Part shown: positions 9,255 through 18,302 of the stretch, in pieces
Position numbering within the stretch: the first letter of the stretch is position 1
Layout of the letters: each line of letters begins with the position of its first letter
Assembly: GCA_029856145.1 (NCBI GenBank)
Contig: JAHQWK010000032.1
Span: 1-64,000, forward strand
Reading direction: 5' to 3'
Length of the DNA stretch: 64,000 nucleotides
Source of the DNA: Promethearchaeia archaeon
GTDB taxonomy: Archaea; Asgardarchaeota; Lokiarchaeia; Sigyniarchaeales; SOKP01
The notes under the pieces: model-generated
What the model saw: only the letters and a program-made list of their open reading frames with translations
What the model was told of the DNA's origin: nothing
Databases searched by the model: none
Program-made: the position numbers and the translations under genes

Positions 9255-9374
9255 TTAAATTCTTAAATCTTTTCCGCAAGATTTACAAAAGTCAGCATCT
9301 TTGCTGATTAAAGCGTTACATTTAGGACAATTAATTTTATTAATATTAAGTTTATCTTCACGGATTGTTATATT
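9255..9374 (-). pseudogene. orphan zinc-ribbon fragment without a start codon
   Basis: A 39-codon open stretch ending in TAA encodes a perfect zinc-ribbon tail with two CxxC knuckles (NCPKCNALISKDADFC and KSCGKDL). No ATG, GTG or TTG exists in the frame, which is closed upstream by TAA at 9375-9377. It lies just downstream, on the same strand, of the 9437-10384 gene. Best read as the C-terminal remnant of a decayed gene; use of a non-standard start such as ATA or ATC cannot be excluded. Confidence 0.45.
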
Positions 9375-9436
9375 TTATATGTATTAATTTTTCAAAAAAA
9401 AAAAGTAAAAAAAGGGATATTTTAAACGTTTAAATT

Positions 9437-10384
9437 TTACCTTCTCATCATTCTTGGATTCCTAAATAAGGTTAACTCTCCTCTAGGAATGGTATAATCT
9501 GTTGTAGCAGTTTTCTTCATCTTTTTATAAAGTTGCTTAATCATCTTTGTTGCAACTCTCATAAAATTGCAGATACCCGCGAATAATATCATATAAATAA
9601 TAAACATCTTATCTTTTGCAAAAGCTTCATCAAATATTTGAATTTCAAAATTTTTCTGAATTCTTTGACCATCAACGCGAGCTATTTTTTGATCACCAAT
9701 ATAAATCCAGTAATTTCTTCCGGGACCTACGATTCCTTTAGCCCGAACCACTTGTAACTTATCACCCTTTTGTTCTGGAAGTAATGGCCATGTCCACCGT
9801 GTGCCTACTAATCTCCAACCTCTCGTAACACGAGCCAAATATATTGATCTTGGGATTTGCATAATGAATACAGGAGCAGGATGTTTAATTTCATAGCTCT
9901 GGATTAATGAATGGGAGACACTTAATTCAAAACCTCCTTTGAAATTCCCGCCCTTAGCAGTACGTGCATCTGTCATTTTTTCTTCCATAATCGTGAACAT
10001 ACGACAAGTCAACCTTTTTTCTTCGAGAGGTTTTTCTTCCCAATCGTTTTTACTAAAAGCAATGATGTATTTTTTCTCACCATCTTCTTCTACAACTCCT
10101 TCGATATCAAAATTCTTGCTAAACCAACGAGTTTTTGCTTGATATTTGAGTTGTTGATGTACTCCTAATTCTTCGTCGTGTAATCGAGTACGCCAAAAGT
10201 TCACTTTCAGCTTTTTATAAACTGCTTTCGAAGGTTTAGGTTTAACTTCAGGGGTAGTAGCTGCTTTTTTAGAAGGCTTAGAAACTTTCTTTTTTGTTGG
10301 AGTCGTTCTTGATTTTGCTCGAGGCTTTTTTGCTGCTTTTTCTGCAGTTTTTTCTATCTCCTCGACCGGATCCTCTTCTGTCAT
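9437..10384 (-). CDS. protein with Lys/Ala-rich tail and possible LURP-one/Tubby-like barrel
   Basis: 315 residues. The first ~60 are a histone-H1-like low-complexity region rich in Lys, Ala, Pro and Thr, probably disordered. The remainder is beta-rich; its end ('KIARVDGQRIQKNFEIQIF' followed by the hydrophobic helix 'FIIYMILFAGICNF') resembles the final strands and buried helix of the LURP-one/phospholipid-scramblase/Tubby C-terminal fold. That resemblance is by eye and tentative. Long range Trp/Arg-rich segments (RGWRLVGTRWTWP) lie between. No enzymatic motif seen; location unclear since the hydrophobic helix could be buried in a barrel rather than cross a membrane. Confidence 0.55.
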   Translation of the reverse strand: MTEEDPVEEIEKTAEKAAKKPRAKSRTTPTKKKVSKPSKKAATTPEVKPKPSKAVYKKLKVNFWRTRLHDEELGVHQQLKYQAKTRWFSKNFDIEGVVEEDGEKKYIIAFSKNDWEEKPLEEKRLTCRMFTIMEEKMTDARTAKGGNFKGGFELSVSHSLIQSYEIKHPAPVFIMQIPRSIYLARVTRGWRLVGTRWTWPLLPEQKGDKLQVVRAKGIVGPGRNYWIYIGDQKIARVDGQRIQKNFEIQIFDEAFAKDKMFIIYMILFAGICNFMRVATKMIKQLYKKMKKTATTDYTIPRGELTLFRNPRMMRR

Positions 10385-10605
10385 TTAAAATCACTTCTAT
10401 AATTTAATTTTTAAAATATTTTAATGTTAAATTTATTTTCATTTGGATAATTTATATGTTTTTACTTTAAGACATCTCTTATTTTAAAAACTATTTAGTC
10501 TTTTCTATTAGGAATCTCAATTAAATACAAAATAATAAAACTTAGAATTTGCAAAGTTTTTTAAATTCTAAAAATCAAATAAATTAAAAAGACATATAAT
10601 TTATA

Positions 10606-11505
10606 ATGTCAGAAGAGAGAAATTTTTCACTTACATCAATTTTTATTTACATTATCATACTAATTACGGCTATCTTAACTATTTTAAGAATAATCTTTTA
10701 TTTGCCAATATTTACTGATAATGCATTAGCAATTTTAAGAGATTATGATTACAGTATATTTATTCATGAGAGCAAATTGGGAATAATTGACTTCCATATG
10801 CCGGATGTGGGATCGTTCTATCTTTATTTTTGGTATTTTATTTTTTTCCCATTTTCATTAATTCCAACTGAAATAGGTGTTTATATTTGGGATATTGCTA
10901 GGCTCGTTGCTGTAATATATATGTTCAAAAATGTAGATAAAATCTCAGATAAGAAAAAGAATATAATCGTATTCCTCGTATTAAGCACTATTGGCTATTT
11001 TGCTGATGCTTATCTCAATAATTCAAATTGGATTGTTGGATTGCTTCTTTTTGTGTCATATGTTGAATTAGAAAAAGATAAAAAATGGATCTCAGGCATA
11101 TTATTTGCTTTAACACTATATAAATTAACTCCTATTTTGTTTCCAATAATATTACTGATTGTTAAAAAAATTAAACTGAAAGATATAATTTATTATATTG
11201 TTCCTTCGATGCTTATATGTCTTCCGTATATCATTTTCCCCGAATATTTCTTTAATTTCTTGCATAATTTGACAATTATCAGAGGTGTTGATCCTGCTAC
11301 AATACCTGAATTCATTAAATTCTTACGGATTGTAGTAAAGGCTTTTCAAACAGGTCACATGATCTTTTATAGTTTTTTGGTACTTATTTTTCTTGAAAAT
11401 ATCAAGGATCCTAAACGGAGGAGTATTTTTAGAATTATCCTGTTTTCATTTCTATTATTTATTGGTTGTTTAGCCCCTATATTCGCAATGCTAATATTTG
11501 GTTAA
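10606..11505 (+). CDS. GT-C/GT87-like membrane glycosyltransferase-family protein
   Basis: 299 residues with about eight hydrophobic segments. An acidic loop after the first helix and the segment 'NNSNWIVGLLLFVSYVE' followed by 'GILFALTLYKLTPILF' resemble the GT87 (DUF2029) family, whose members transfer sugars from polyprenyl-phosphate donors on the outer face of the membrane. Members are usually near 400 residues, so this one is short. Alternative: an unrelated polytopic membrane protein. Starts with ATG at 10606; the next gene is convergent. Confidence 0.5.
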   Translation: MSEERNFSLTSIFIYIIILITAILTILRIIFYLPIFTDNALAILRDYDYSIFIHESKLGIIDFHMPDVGSFYLYFWYFIFFPFSLIPTEIGVYIWDIARLVAVIYMFKNVDKISDKKKNIIVFLVLSTIGYFADAYLNNSNWIVGLLLFVSYVELEKDKKWISGILFALTLYKLTPILFPIILLIVKKIKLKDIIYYIVPSMLICLPYIIFPEYFFNFLHNLTIIRGVDPATIPEFIKFLRIVVKAFQTGHMIFYSFLVLIFLENIKDPKRRSIFRIILFSFLLFIGCLAPIFAMLIFG

Positions 11506-11537
11506 ATAAATTATAATAAAAGTGTAGAAGATGTGTA

Positions 11538-12671
11538 TTATTGATCTTTAATTTGTCTTGTGAGATTTTCTCGTGAGTTTCTTGTACTCTCAATTCTTCT
11601 GGTTAAACTAACACTTAATTTACTTAAATGATATTTAAGTGAGGCTTTTTCACTCCATTTTTTATAGATAACCCTTAGTAATAAACCAAGGGCAATAAAT
11701 GCTCCTATCATGAAGAACCAGATATTAAACAGGTTCAATTGATTAAAAAATAAAAAATATAATAGATTATGTCCTAAATAAACTGTAAGAGAATAATAAG
11801 AGTAGTAAAAGAGTAATTTGTAACTTTTTTCTCTCTCCATAAATCCAAAAATCTCAAAAGTTAATAATACTGTAAACAAAAATAAATCAATCCCAAGGGT
11901 ATATACCAGCCAAGGTAAACTCCTTCTCACTAAAAATTCTGGAAATTGAAATAAAACGTTAAATAGTATTAATAACACTCCAATTACCATAGATGGGATA
12001 AAGAAATTCTTCTTAAAAATCTTCCTTCTGTTTTCGGGATTATTTCTACTGAGAATTTCATAAATTACATCTCCTACAACTGTTCCAAATAGAAAAAAAG
12101 GAAAAAAGTGTAAAATAGGGTCTAGATTCTTTTCATTATATAAAATGTAACATAGAACTCCTAAAACATTAGTTTGTCCTTCATATAATATCAAAATGTT
12201 AAAAATAAAATTATTTCCAATCCATATAACAACACCAATAGCTAATCTTAAAAGTTTAGAGGTTTTTAAGAAAGGCCAGGCGATAAAAAAGGAAATTGAA
12301 ATTGTCAGCAAAATGAACCACGACCAAACCCAAGTAAAATTTTTGAGAGTAATAGCTATAGTAAGATTATAGATTAAAGCAATTATTAAAATAAAGAAAG
12401 CACGAAGAAAATACTCGTTCCTAATCGTTCTTTTAGAATATTGCTCTGAATTTTTAGCTATAGTAAGCTTTTTTCTATAAGAAAGCATTATACTTACACC
12501 TGCAATAAATAAAAAGCCAGAAGCACCAATTGGATCTAAGATTACGTTAATAAGATTAGCTACCCAAAAATCCTCCCCTCTTATCCACCATCCTGATAAG
12601 TGGCCTATAATCATCCAAGACATACATAGTCCACGAAATGTGTCAATACTTTTTAGTCTCGGAAGCATCAT
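11538..12671 (-). CDS. HGSNAT/DUF1624-like membrane acyltransferase
   Basis: 377 residues, about ten membrane segments. The N-terminus 'RLKSIDTFRGLCMSWMIIGH' is the hallmark (R..S.D..RG..i..M...H) of the heparan-alpha-glucosaminide N-acetyltransferase-like/DUF1624 family, multipass proteins that move acetyl groups across membranes to sugars or lipids. The conserved His of this motif is present (H23). C-terminal ~40 residues are a charged cytoplasmic tail. Two adjacent ATG codons at 12671 and 12668 are equivalent starts. Acceptor unknown. Confidence 0.72.
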   Translation of the reverse strand: MMLPRLKSIDTFRGLCMSWMIIGHLSGWWIRGEDFWVANLINVILDPIGASGFLFIAGVSIMLSYRKKLTIAKNSEQYSKRTIRNEYFLRAFFILIIALIYNLTIAITLKNFTWVWSWFILLTISISFFIAWPFLKTSKLLRLAIGVVIWIGNNFIFNILILYEGQTNVLGVLCYILYNEKNLDPILHFFPFFLFGTVVGDVIYEILSRNNPENRRKIFKKNFFIPSMVIGVLLILFNVLFQFPEFLVRRSLPWLVYTLGIDLFLFTVLLTFEIFGFMEREKSYKLLFYYSYYSLTVYLGHNLLYFLFFNQLNLFNIWFFMIGAFIALGLLLRVIYKKWSEKASLKYHLSKLSVSLTRRIESTRNSRENLTRQIKDQ

Positions 12672-12847
12672 CTTTATTATAGTTTATTTGTATTGATCAA
12701 TTATTCAAATTTGAATTATCATCAAAAGAATTTGATTCTATATATACTATTAGCTGATAAGTTAATATATTTCATTAATAATAAGTTATCCAAACAATTC
12801 TAATCAGGTCTTTCTGATATTATCTTTACAAAAAAAAGTTAAATAAT

Positions 12848-15094
12848 TTAAAATCTCACTTCGCAAACTCCATCCGCATCACAAAATCGCTCCCCAATTG
12901 CTCTATCTCTTGTTTCATCAAGATTAAACGGTTTAAGTTTACTGATCATTTCTTCAAACTGTTCTTTAGTAATCTCCTCATAGGGTGCTTGCTTATACCC
13001 ATGTTCTTTTATCGGTAAGAAACTGACACTCTTTAGTTTGTCTTCACAAAATTGGAGAACATGTTCTATTTGATCTGCTTCTTCTTCCTTAAATGTAATA
13101 GTAATACTGACCTGATTATCACTCCATCGCGCCTGGTAATCAATAGCATTAGCTGCTTGTTCCCAAATGGAAACTTCATTTTTTGAACGATCAAAATATT
13201 TTTCATGAATAGGAAATTCAGCAACTACTGTATTAGGTGAATATGAATCCTCTTCAATCTTATATCCAGCATTTTTAATATGTTCAATAAGATCTGAGTT
13301 CTTTGAGAGCCGAATTCTTCTTATATAATATTCTGAATGCGGATAGTGAATTCCTGGAGGTACCCCTGGGAGTAGACTAACTGTTCCACTAGGTTTTACT
13401 GTCGTTATCTTGATACTCTTGGGAATACAAAGCCACCCGGAATATTGCTCATCTAATTCTTGTAAATAATTATATGCTCTACTGCACCATTCCAAAACAG
13501 CTCTCCTTCCATGCTTAATAAATGCTTCGATAATGCCCGTTTGCGAAATGCCCATTCGTCTATTTTTTAACATCACAGCATTAGTCTCTTGCCAATGAGT
13601 ATTAACAATGGTGACCGATTTTGAATAAAGATATGCGTATTTTAAGGTATCTTGAAATTCCTCATATGAATCATGCCTTGAAGGAAAAGTCTCAACAAGA
13701 CAGCACAATTCAAAAGATTCTAAAGTTTGTTCCCCACATGGGTTAACTCCGGCTGCCTTTTTATCCTTAAAATCGGGTTGATCACCCATCCGAGAATAGG
13801 CTTTAGCATTTTCGAGCCAAAGTATTCCGGGTTCTCCATTTACTGCAATTTGGTTGGCTATAAATGAATAATCCAAGCCTCTAACTGCGAAAATTGAGTT
13901 ATTACTTGCCCACCTATGAGAATACAATGCCTTTTCATCTTGTTTACATGTTACGAAATCTAAATCTGTTGGATCACCTAACGCAATTTCAGCACTCCTG
14001 CGCACATTCCCCGCAACAACACATTTACCTACAAAATTCATAATATCTACAATATCAACAGATGTAACTTTTTCACCTATTCTCGATTGTAGTATTTTTT
14101 GAATTTCTTTCAACATATCTTTTAAAGGTCCTGGACCGCTAGCAACTCCACCAAATCCTCTTATAGGCTCACCAGCATGTCTAATTAGAGTAAAATCAAA
14201 TATCGGTACTTGTTTACCTAAGAAATAAGCCTCTAATATTATCTTTAAAGATTCTACCCACCCTTCTCTACTATCAGGGATTTGAAATTCGAAATTTCCT
14301 TCTTTAGGTTGTTTTATCGTTATTTTTCCAGCACCTTTAGTATCGAAACCTACACCTACACCGAGCATCAAAGCATCCATTACAAATTCAAACGCTTTCG
14401 AATGTTTGAGATTTATATCTTCTGTCGAAGCAAAACCACAGTTATTAAGAGACATTGACCCATGACGAGCAATGAATTCAGTTCCCATCATCCATAAACC
14501 GCGCCCGGGAGGGAGGAATTTGAAATTCCATATCTTTTTAAACATTATTTGAGCAGATTTTTGAGCTTTATCATCATCCCAAGGTAAGCTTAATTTGATA
14601 CAATGTTCTTTCTGGATTGAATAACAACCCTCTACAACTCTTCTTATTGTTTCCCAAAATTCTTCTTTTCTATTTTCCTTTTCGATAATCCTTGCATAAG
14701 TTCGCTTATAAGTGATATAACCAAGAGGGCCCCAATCTGGTTGTTTACCTCTGTATTCATTAACGAATTCTTCATCAATTTTAAAGGAAATATTTTCTAA
14801 ATTAATCGCTCGAGCAAAAAGATTTCTATATTTATTCATTCCTCGCTGGGTTAATTCAACACAGACTAATTCTCTGATATAATTTGTAGTAATTTCTTTA
14901 ACTCCGAGACCAATTATTTTTCGAATAACATCTTCAGCTACTTTTTCCGCAATATGTATATCAAGTCCAGTTTCTTTGTTTAATATTTTTGCTATGCTAT
15001 TTTCATCGAATTTTTTCTTTTCTCCTTTTGAATTAATAACATATTTCGGATACAAATCTATTAACGAGAAGGAATTATTAGACATTTTCTTCAT
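12848..15094 (-). CDS. nrdJ: adenosylcobalamin-dependent (class II) ribonucleoside-triphosphate reductase
   Basis: Makes deoxyribonucleotides using a cobalamin-derived thiyl radical, so works with or without oxygen. 748 residues, close to the monomeric Lactobacillus-type RTPR. Seen: an N-terminal ATP-cone-like region (~15-105), the first redox cysteine in 'SLNNCGFAS', the active-site finger loop 'NPCGEQTLESFELCC' with the thiyl cysteine and the catalytic Glu in Cys-Gly-Glu, the 'VKPSGTVSLLPGVPPGIHYP' region, and a C-terminal re-reducing cysteine pair (FCDADGVCEVRF). ATG at 15094 is preferred over an adjacent TTG. Monocistronic. Confidence 0.92.
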   Translation of the reverse strand: MKKMSNNSFSLIDLYPKYVINSKGEKKKFDENSIAKILNKETGLDIHIAEKVAEDVIRKIIGLGVKEITTNYIRELVCVELTQRGMNKYRNLFARAINLENISFKIDEEFVNEYRGKQPDWGPLGYITYKRTYARIIEKENRKEEFWETIRRVVEGCYSIQKEHCIKLSLPWDDDKAQKSAQIMFKKIWNFKFLPPGRGLWMMGTEFIARHGSMSLNNCGFASTEDINLKHSKAFEFVMDALMLGVGVGFDTKGAGKITIKQPKEGNFEFQIPDSREGWVESLKIILEAYFLGKQVPIFDFTLIRHAGEPIRGFGGVASGPGPLKDMLKEIQKILQSRIGEKVTSVDIVDIMNFVGKCVVAGNVRRSAEIALGDPTDLDFVTCKQDEKALYSHRWASNNSIFAVRGLDYSFIANQIAVNGEPGILWLENAKAYSRMGDQPDFKDKKAAGVNPCGEQTLESFELCCLVETFPSRHDSYEEFQDTLKYAYLYSKSVTIVNTHWQETNAVMLKNRRMGISQTGIIEAFIKHGRRAVLEWCSRAYNYLQELDEQYSGWLCIPKSIKITTVKPSGTVSLLPGVPPGIHYPHSEYYIRRIRLSKNSDLIEHIKNAGYKIEEDSYSPNTVVAEFPIHEKYFDRSKNEVSIWEQAANAIDYQARWSDNQVSITITFKEEEADQIEHVLQFCEDKLKSVSFLPIKEHGYKQAPYEEITKEQFEEMISKLKPFNLDETRDRAIGERFCDADGVCEVRF

Positions 15095-15528
15095 CAATAC
15101 TTATGTAAAATATTATTCTTGTAATTTTATCGGCTAAATAAATTATTATCTAATTTTTTTTGCCTTAACCTACCTATAAATTTATACTTTCTTTTAATTT
15201 AAAATTAATGTTTAGTTTCTATTAAGCTATTGATTAATCTCTCTAATGTTTGATTATTTATGGTTTGATAAATCTATGGAATATACACAAATTTGTACAT
15301 ATATTTTTATTGGTTTTGTTTAATAAAGTCTTTAATAGTTTTTCGTCGGGAATTATGTTGGAGATTCTATATAATACAAAATAATCTGTTATATTTAAAC
15401 AAAAATTCAGATTTGAATTACTAATTTTCAATTATCTTAGTTTTTATAAGATAAAATAATAAAAAGGCAATTCAATTATTCTTATTAACTAATTGAATTA
15501 TAAGCGCAGGTAAAGTGTCGAATTAAAT
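15095..15528. other. 434-base intergenic stretch, no gene seen
   Basis: Very AT-rich divergent spacer between nrdJ and the DUF1295 gene; it must hold both promoters. I see no coding-like frame, no tRNA-like fold and no convincing cobalamin riboswitch. Confidence 0.6.
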
Positions 15529-16356
15529 ATGTCATCTATAGAAAGTATGTTAATTATTATCGGATATTCTGCTTTATTTCTCTTTGGTTATATATTCATT
15601 GCTTTTATTGTTGGAACAATAAAGAGAAACAATGGAATTATGGATATATTCTATGGACCGGGTTTTTTTGTAGTGGCTTTAACCAGCATGGTATTTTATT
15701 TCATTTTGAATAATACCATAAACCTACGCCAAATTATAATAACAATTTTAGTGTTGATATGGTCCTTAAGACTAGCAACTTATGTATTCATAAGAAACAG
15801 AGGGAAACCAGAAGATTATCGTTATAAAGCAATGAGAGATAGATGGGGAACTAATATAATATTAAAAAGTCTCCTAAGAATATACATTTTTCAAGGAATT
15901 GTTATCTTTATAGTTTCTGTTACTGTTTGGTTTACTAATAGCAGTGCCAATCCCCCTTTAGATAACCTATTAGATTTTTACGGAATTACTTTATGGCTCG
16001 GAGTAATAATTTGGTTAATAGGATTCTTATTTGAAACTTTTGGAGATTATCAGCTCTATAAATTTAAACAAGATCCAAATAATAAAGGTAAAGTATTAGA
16101 TCAAGGGTTATGGAAATATACACAACATCCAAACTATTTTGGTGAAGTTACTCAATGGTGGGGGATTTATCTCATGGCTCTAGCTGTGCCTTTTGGTTGG
16201 ATTTCAATTTTTGGACCAATTTTCATCACTTATATGATAATAAAAGTCTCAGGTATAAAGCTACTTGACAAACATTATGAAGGCGATGATGAATATAACA
16301 ATTACAAACGAAGAACTAGCTTGTTCTTTCCTTGGTTTCCAAAAAAAAATAAGTAA
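15529..16356 (+). CDS. DUF1295-family membrane protein (steroid 5-alpha-reductase-like)
   Basis: 275 residues, about seven membrane helices. The C-terminal motif 'KYTQHPNYFGEVTQWWGIY' is diagnostic of DUF1295, related to steroid 5-alpha-reductases and isoprenylcysteine methyltransferases; other conserved parts are 'RLATYVFIRNRGKPEDYRY' and the Arg/Asp-rich loop after it. Members are thought to reduce or modify lipid-like substrates in the membrane; the substrate here is unknown. ATG at 15529. It precedes the acyltransferase-like array and could contribute to lipid modification, but that is guesswork. Confidence 0.8.
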   Translation: MSSIESMLIIIGYSALFLFGYIFIAFIVGTIKRNNGIMDIFYGPGFFVVALTSMVFYFILNNTINLRQIIITILVLIWSLRLATYVFIRNRGKPEDYRYKAMRDRWGTNIILKSLLRIYIFQGIVIFIVSVTVWFTNSSANPPLDNLLDFYGITLWLGVIIWLIGFLFETFGDYQLYKFKQDPNNKGKVLDQGLWKYTQHPNYFGEVTQWWGIYLMALAVPFGWISIFGPIFITYMIIKVSGIKLLDKHYEGDDEYNNYKRRTSLFFPWFPKKNK

Positions 16357-16401
16357 AATATCAAATAATTCAAACTTCTTTTTTCCAACTATCACATAAT
16401 T

Positions 16402-16437
16402 TTAATCTGAAAATTTTTAAATATTCAAAAGTATATA
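16402..16437 (+). promoter_or_regulatory. duplicated promoter-like element upstream of module 1
   Basis: A 36-base AT-rich block ending in 'agtatata' about 50-85 bases before the A1 start. It matches the block at 24903-24938, before A2, at 34 of 36 positions, so the two cassettes share their control region as well as their genes. Probable BRE/TATA region. Confidence 0.55.
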
Positions 16438-16485
16438 TACAAAAAAGTAATTGAAGGGCTCTTAATAAAGAAATTTATAACTTCT

Positions 16486-17400
16486 TTGGGAAAAAAATTG
16501 GCATCATTAAGTTCAGATCAGAAAAAAAATTCTGAAAACAATATTATTAAAGAAGAAATTAGTTTAAATTTACGTTTATGGCTGCCTTTGTTCTATGTCA
16601 TTTACTATTGTTCTTTTTTAATACCGGGTGTAATTTTCATGCTCTATATAATGTTGTTCTATTTACCTAATTTCTTAGAAGTTGGAAGTTTTATTTCTCT
16701 TTTTACTAATTTACCTTCCCTCATTGCCTCTTTAACAATACCGTTTGTAATAATTCTTTGTTATTTAATACATTTATTTATAGTAGCGTTAATTACTCGA
16801 TGGTTTTGGAGCTTCTCAGAAAAGAAATCTCCTTCTAAATCCGGGATCATTCCGAGAAATATACCTAGTAAGACTTTAAATTATTATCATTTTCGCAGTT
16901 TTATTATCAAGTATCCTAAAAACGCATTTTCTCGAGGTCCATTTCCCTGGTTATTAAAGTGGATGTTTAACTTTGTAGGGACTAATAAAATAGGAAAAGG
17001 ATCTGTCATTGAGGAACAACTTGCGGGGGATCGATTTGTAGAAGTTGGGGAAAATTCTTATATCGGGACAAATCCAGGTATCAGTTCACATTCTGTAGAT
17101 GGTGTTTTCGGTAATATTTCATTTGCTAAGATTAAAATTGGAAACAATGTTACTGCTGCGGGATTTAATTGTTTTGCCCCTGGTGTGGATATCGGAGATA
17201 ATTCGTGGTGGTTACCGATGACAGGAGCAACTAAATATAACATTTTGAAAGGTAATAACTTCTATTTCGGCACTCCCCTCAGGAAGATTTTCAAAAGAAA
17301 GGTAATGGAGTACTTGCAAATTTCAGAAGATGATTTGAAAAGGGTAGAAGAACTTAATGAAAAATTGAATTTATCAAAAAAAAGAAAAAAAAAGATGTGA
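16486..17400 (+). CDS. A-type Pls/NRPS-terminal-like membrane protein (A1)
   Basis: First of five A-type units. 304 residues: two hydrophobic hairpin segments (~32-60 and ~76-106), the linker 'SPSKSGIIPRNIPSKTLNYY', then a left-handed beta-helix of hexapeptide-like repeats (~165-290). A 'SSH-x-VDG-x-FGNI' motif (H202) in the helix is kept in all A copies and is a candidate catalytic His. The architecture resembles the tandem membrane/soluble domains at the C-terminus of Pls/PosA nonribosomal peptide synthetases, where they join activated amino acids; that function is an inference here. TTG start at 16486 matches the GTG start position of A2. Begins the A1-B1-C1 operon: 11 bases to B1. Confidence 0.75.
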   Translation: MGKKLASLSSDQKKNSENNIIKEEISLNLRLWLPLFYVIYYCSFLIPGVIFMLYIMLFYLPNFLEVGSFISLFTNLPSLIASLTIPFVIILCYLIHLFIVALITRWFWSFSEKKSPSKSGIIPRNIPSKTLNYYHFRSFIIKYPKNAFSRGPFPWLLKWMFNFVGTNKIGKGSVIEEQLAGDRFVEVGENSYIGTNPGISSHSVDGVFGNISFAKIKIGNNVTAAGFNCFAPGVDIGDNSWWLPMTGATKYNILKGNNFYFGTPLRKIFKRKVMEYLQISEDDLKRVEELNEKLNLSKKRKKKM

Positions 17401-17411
17401 GAAACAACTAA

Positions 17412-18302
17412 ATGAACTCTGATACTAAAGAAGAGAAAATAAATAATAGTAAAATTGATTACACAATTGACTTTATAACTACAAGTGCAATAAGTAAAAT
17501 TGGCTATAAATTTCTTGTTTTATATCTCCCAATTTTATGGGTTTCTGGATATATGACTGTTGCTGTATTCTTCGATGTATCAAGTTATATCCCATGGTAT
17601 ATAAATATGTTTTTAATCCCTGTATGGTTATTCATTTTATATTTTATTTTCGTTTTTGGAATCACGATTTTTACAAAAGCCTTTATCTTAATAATAAATA
17701 TGCTTCATAAACCTAAAGAGGGAGTATTCAGAGCTGAAGAAGGTGATCGAGATTATGAGTTTTGGCGATTAAGAGTAGAATTGAAGAAATTAGTTTTTTG
17801 GTTTATGAATAATGGTCCTCTAACATGGATAGTAATGTGGGGCTTCAGATGGATGGGTATTAAGGTAGATTTTTCAAGTCATGCTCAAGATTCTTGGTTG
17901 GATGAGAGATTTATTGAATTCGGGCGAAATGTTACTGTAGGCCAAGGAGCTGTTGTAATGAGCTCTCAAATCGTCGGGAAATATTTGATAATCAAAAAGA
18001 TTTTTCTTGGAGATCACACAGTTGTAGGTGGTTTATCACTCATATCTCCTGGCACAATTATGGGTAAGGAATCTGTAATTGGCGCATTTTCTGCGACAAT
18101 TCCAAACCAAAAAATAGACCCGGGTTGGATTTACTTAGGGCCACATGCAGCTAGGAAATTAAAACCAAATAAATTTGCGGAACAACGTCGAGATCTAATA
18201 TATGAGAAAAATGTGGATGATGAAGTAAAATTTGAAGTTAAACAAGAAGTCAACATAGATGAAGATAAGAAAAAGTTCTTAAACAATAATAGAGAGGATT
18301 AA
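17412..18302 (+). CDS. B-type Pls/NRPS-terminal-like membrane protein (B1)
   Basis: 296 residues. A short 'DFITTSAISKIGYKF' motif common to all B units precedes two membrane segments (~36-56 and ~64-97); next comes 'HKPKEGVFRAEEGDRDYEF', a motif shared with C units, then a left-handed beta-helix (~168-245: 'FIEFGRNVTVGQGAVVMSS', 'GDHTVVGGLSLISPGTIMG') and a charged C-terminal tail. Hexapeptide beta-helices usually bind acyl-CoA or acyl-carrier donors at the helix side. Its stop codon overlaps the start of C1 by one base (TAATG), implying translational coupling. Confidence 0.75.
   Translation: MNSDTKEEKINNSKIDYTIDFITTSAISKIGYKFLVLYLPILWVSGYMTVAVFFDVSSYIPWYINMFLIPVWLFILYFIFVFGITIFTKAFILIINMLHKPKEGVFRAEEGDRDYEFWRLRVELKKLVFWFMNNGPLTWIVMWGFRWMGIKVDFSSHAQDSWLDERFIEFGRNVTVGQGAVVMSSQIVGKYLIIKKIFLGDHTVVGGLSLISPGTIMGKESVIGAFSATIPNQKIDPGWIYLGPHAARKLKPNKFAEQRRDLIYEKNVDDEVKFEVKQEVNIDEDKKKFLNNNRED

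Noticed and set aside
15095..15528. Cobalamin riboswitch before the B12-dependent reductase
   Set aside because: No B12-box-like conserved sequence or structured block is visible; riboswitches of this type are mainly bacterial.
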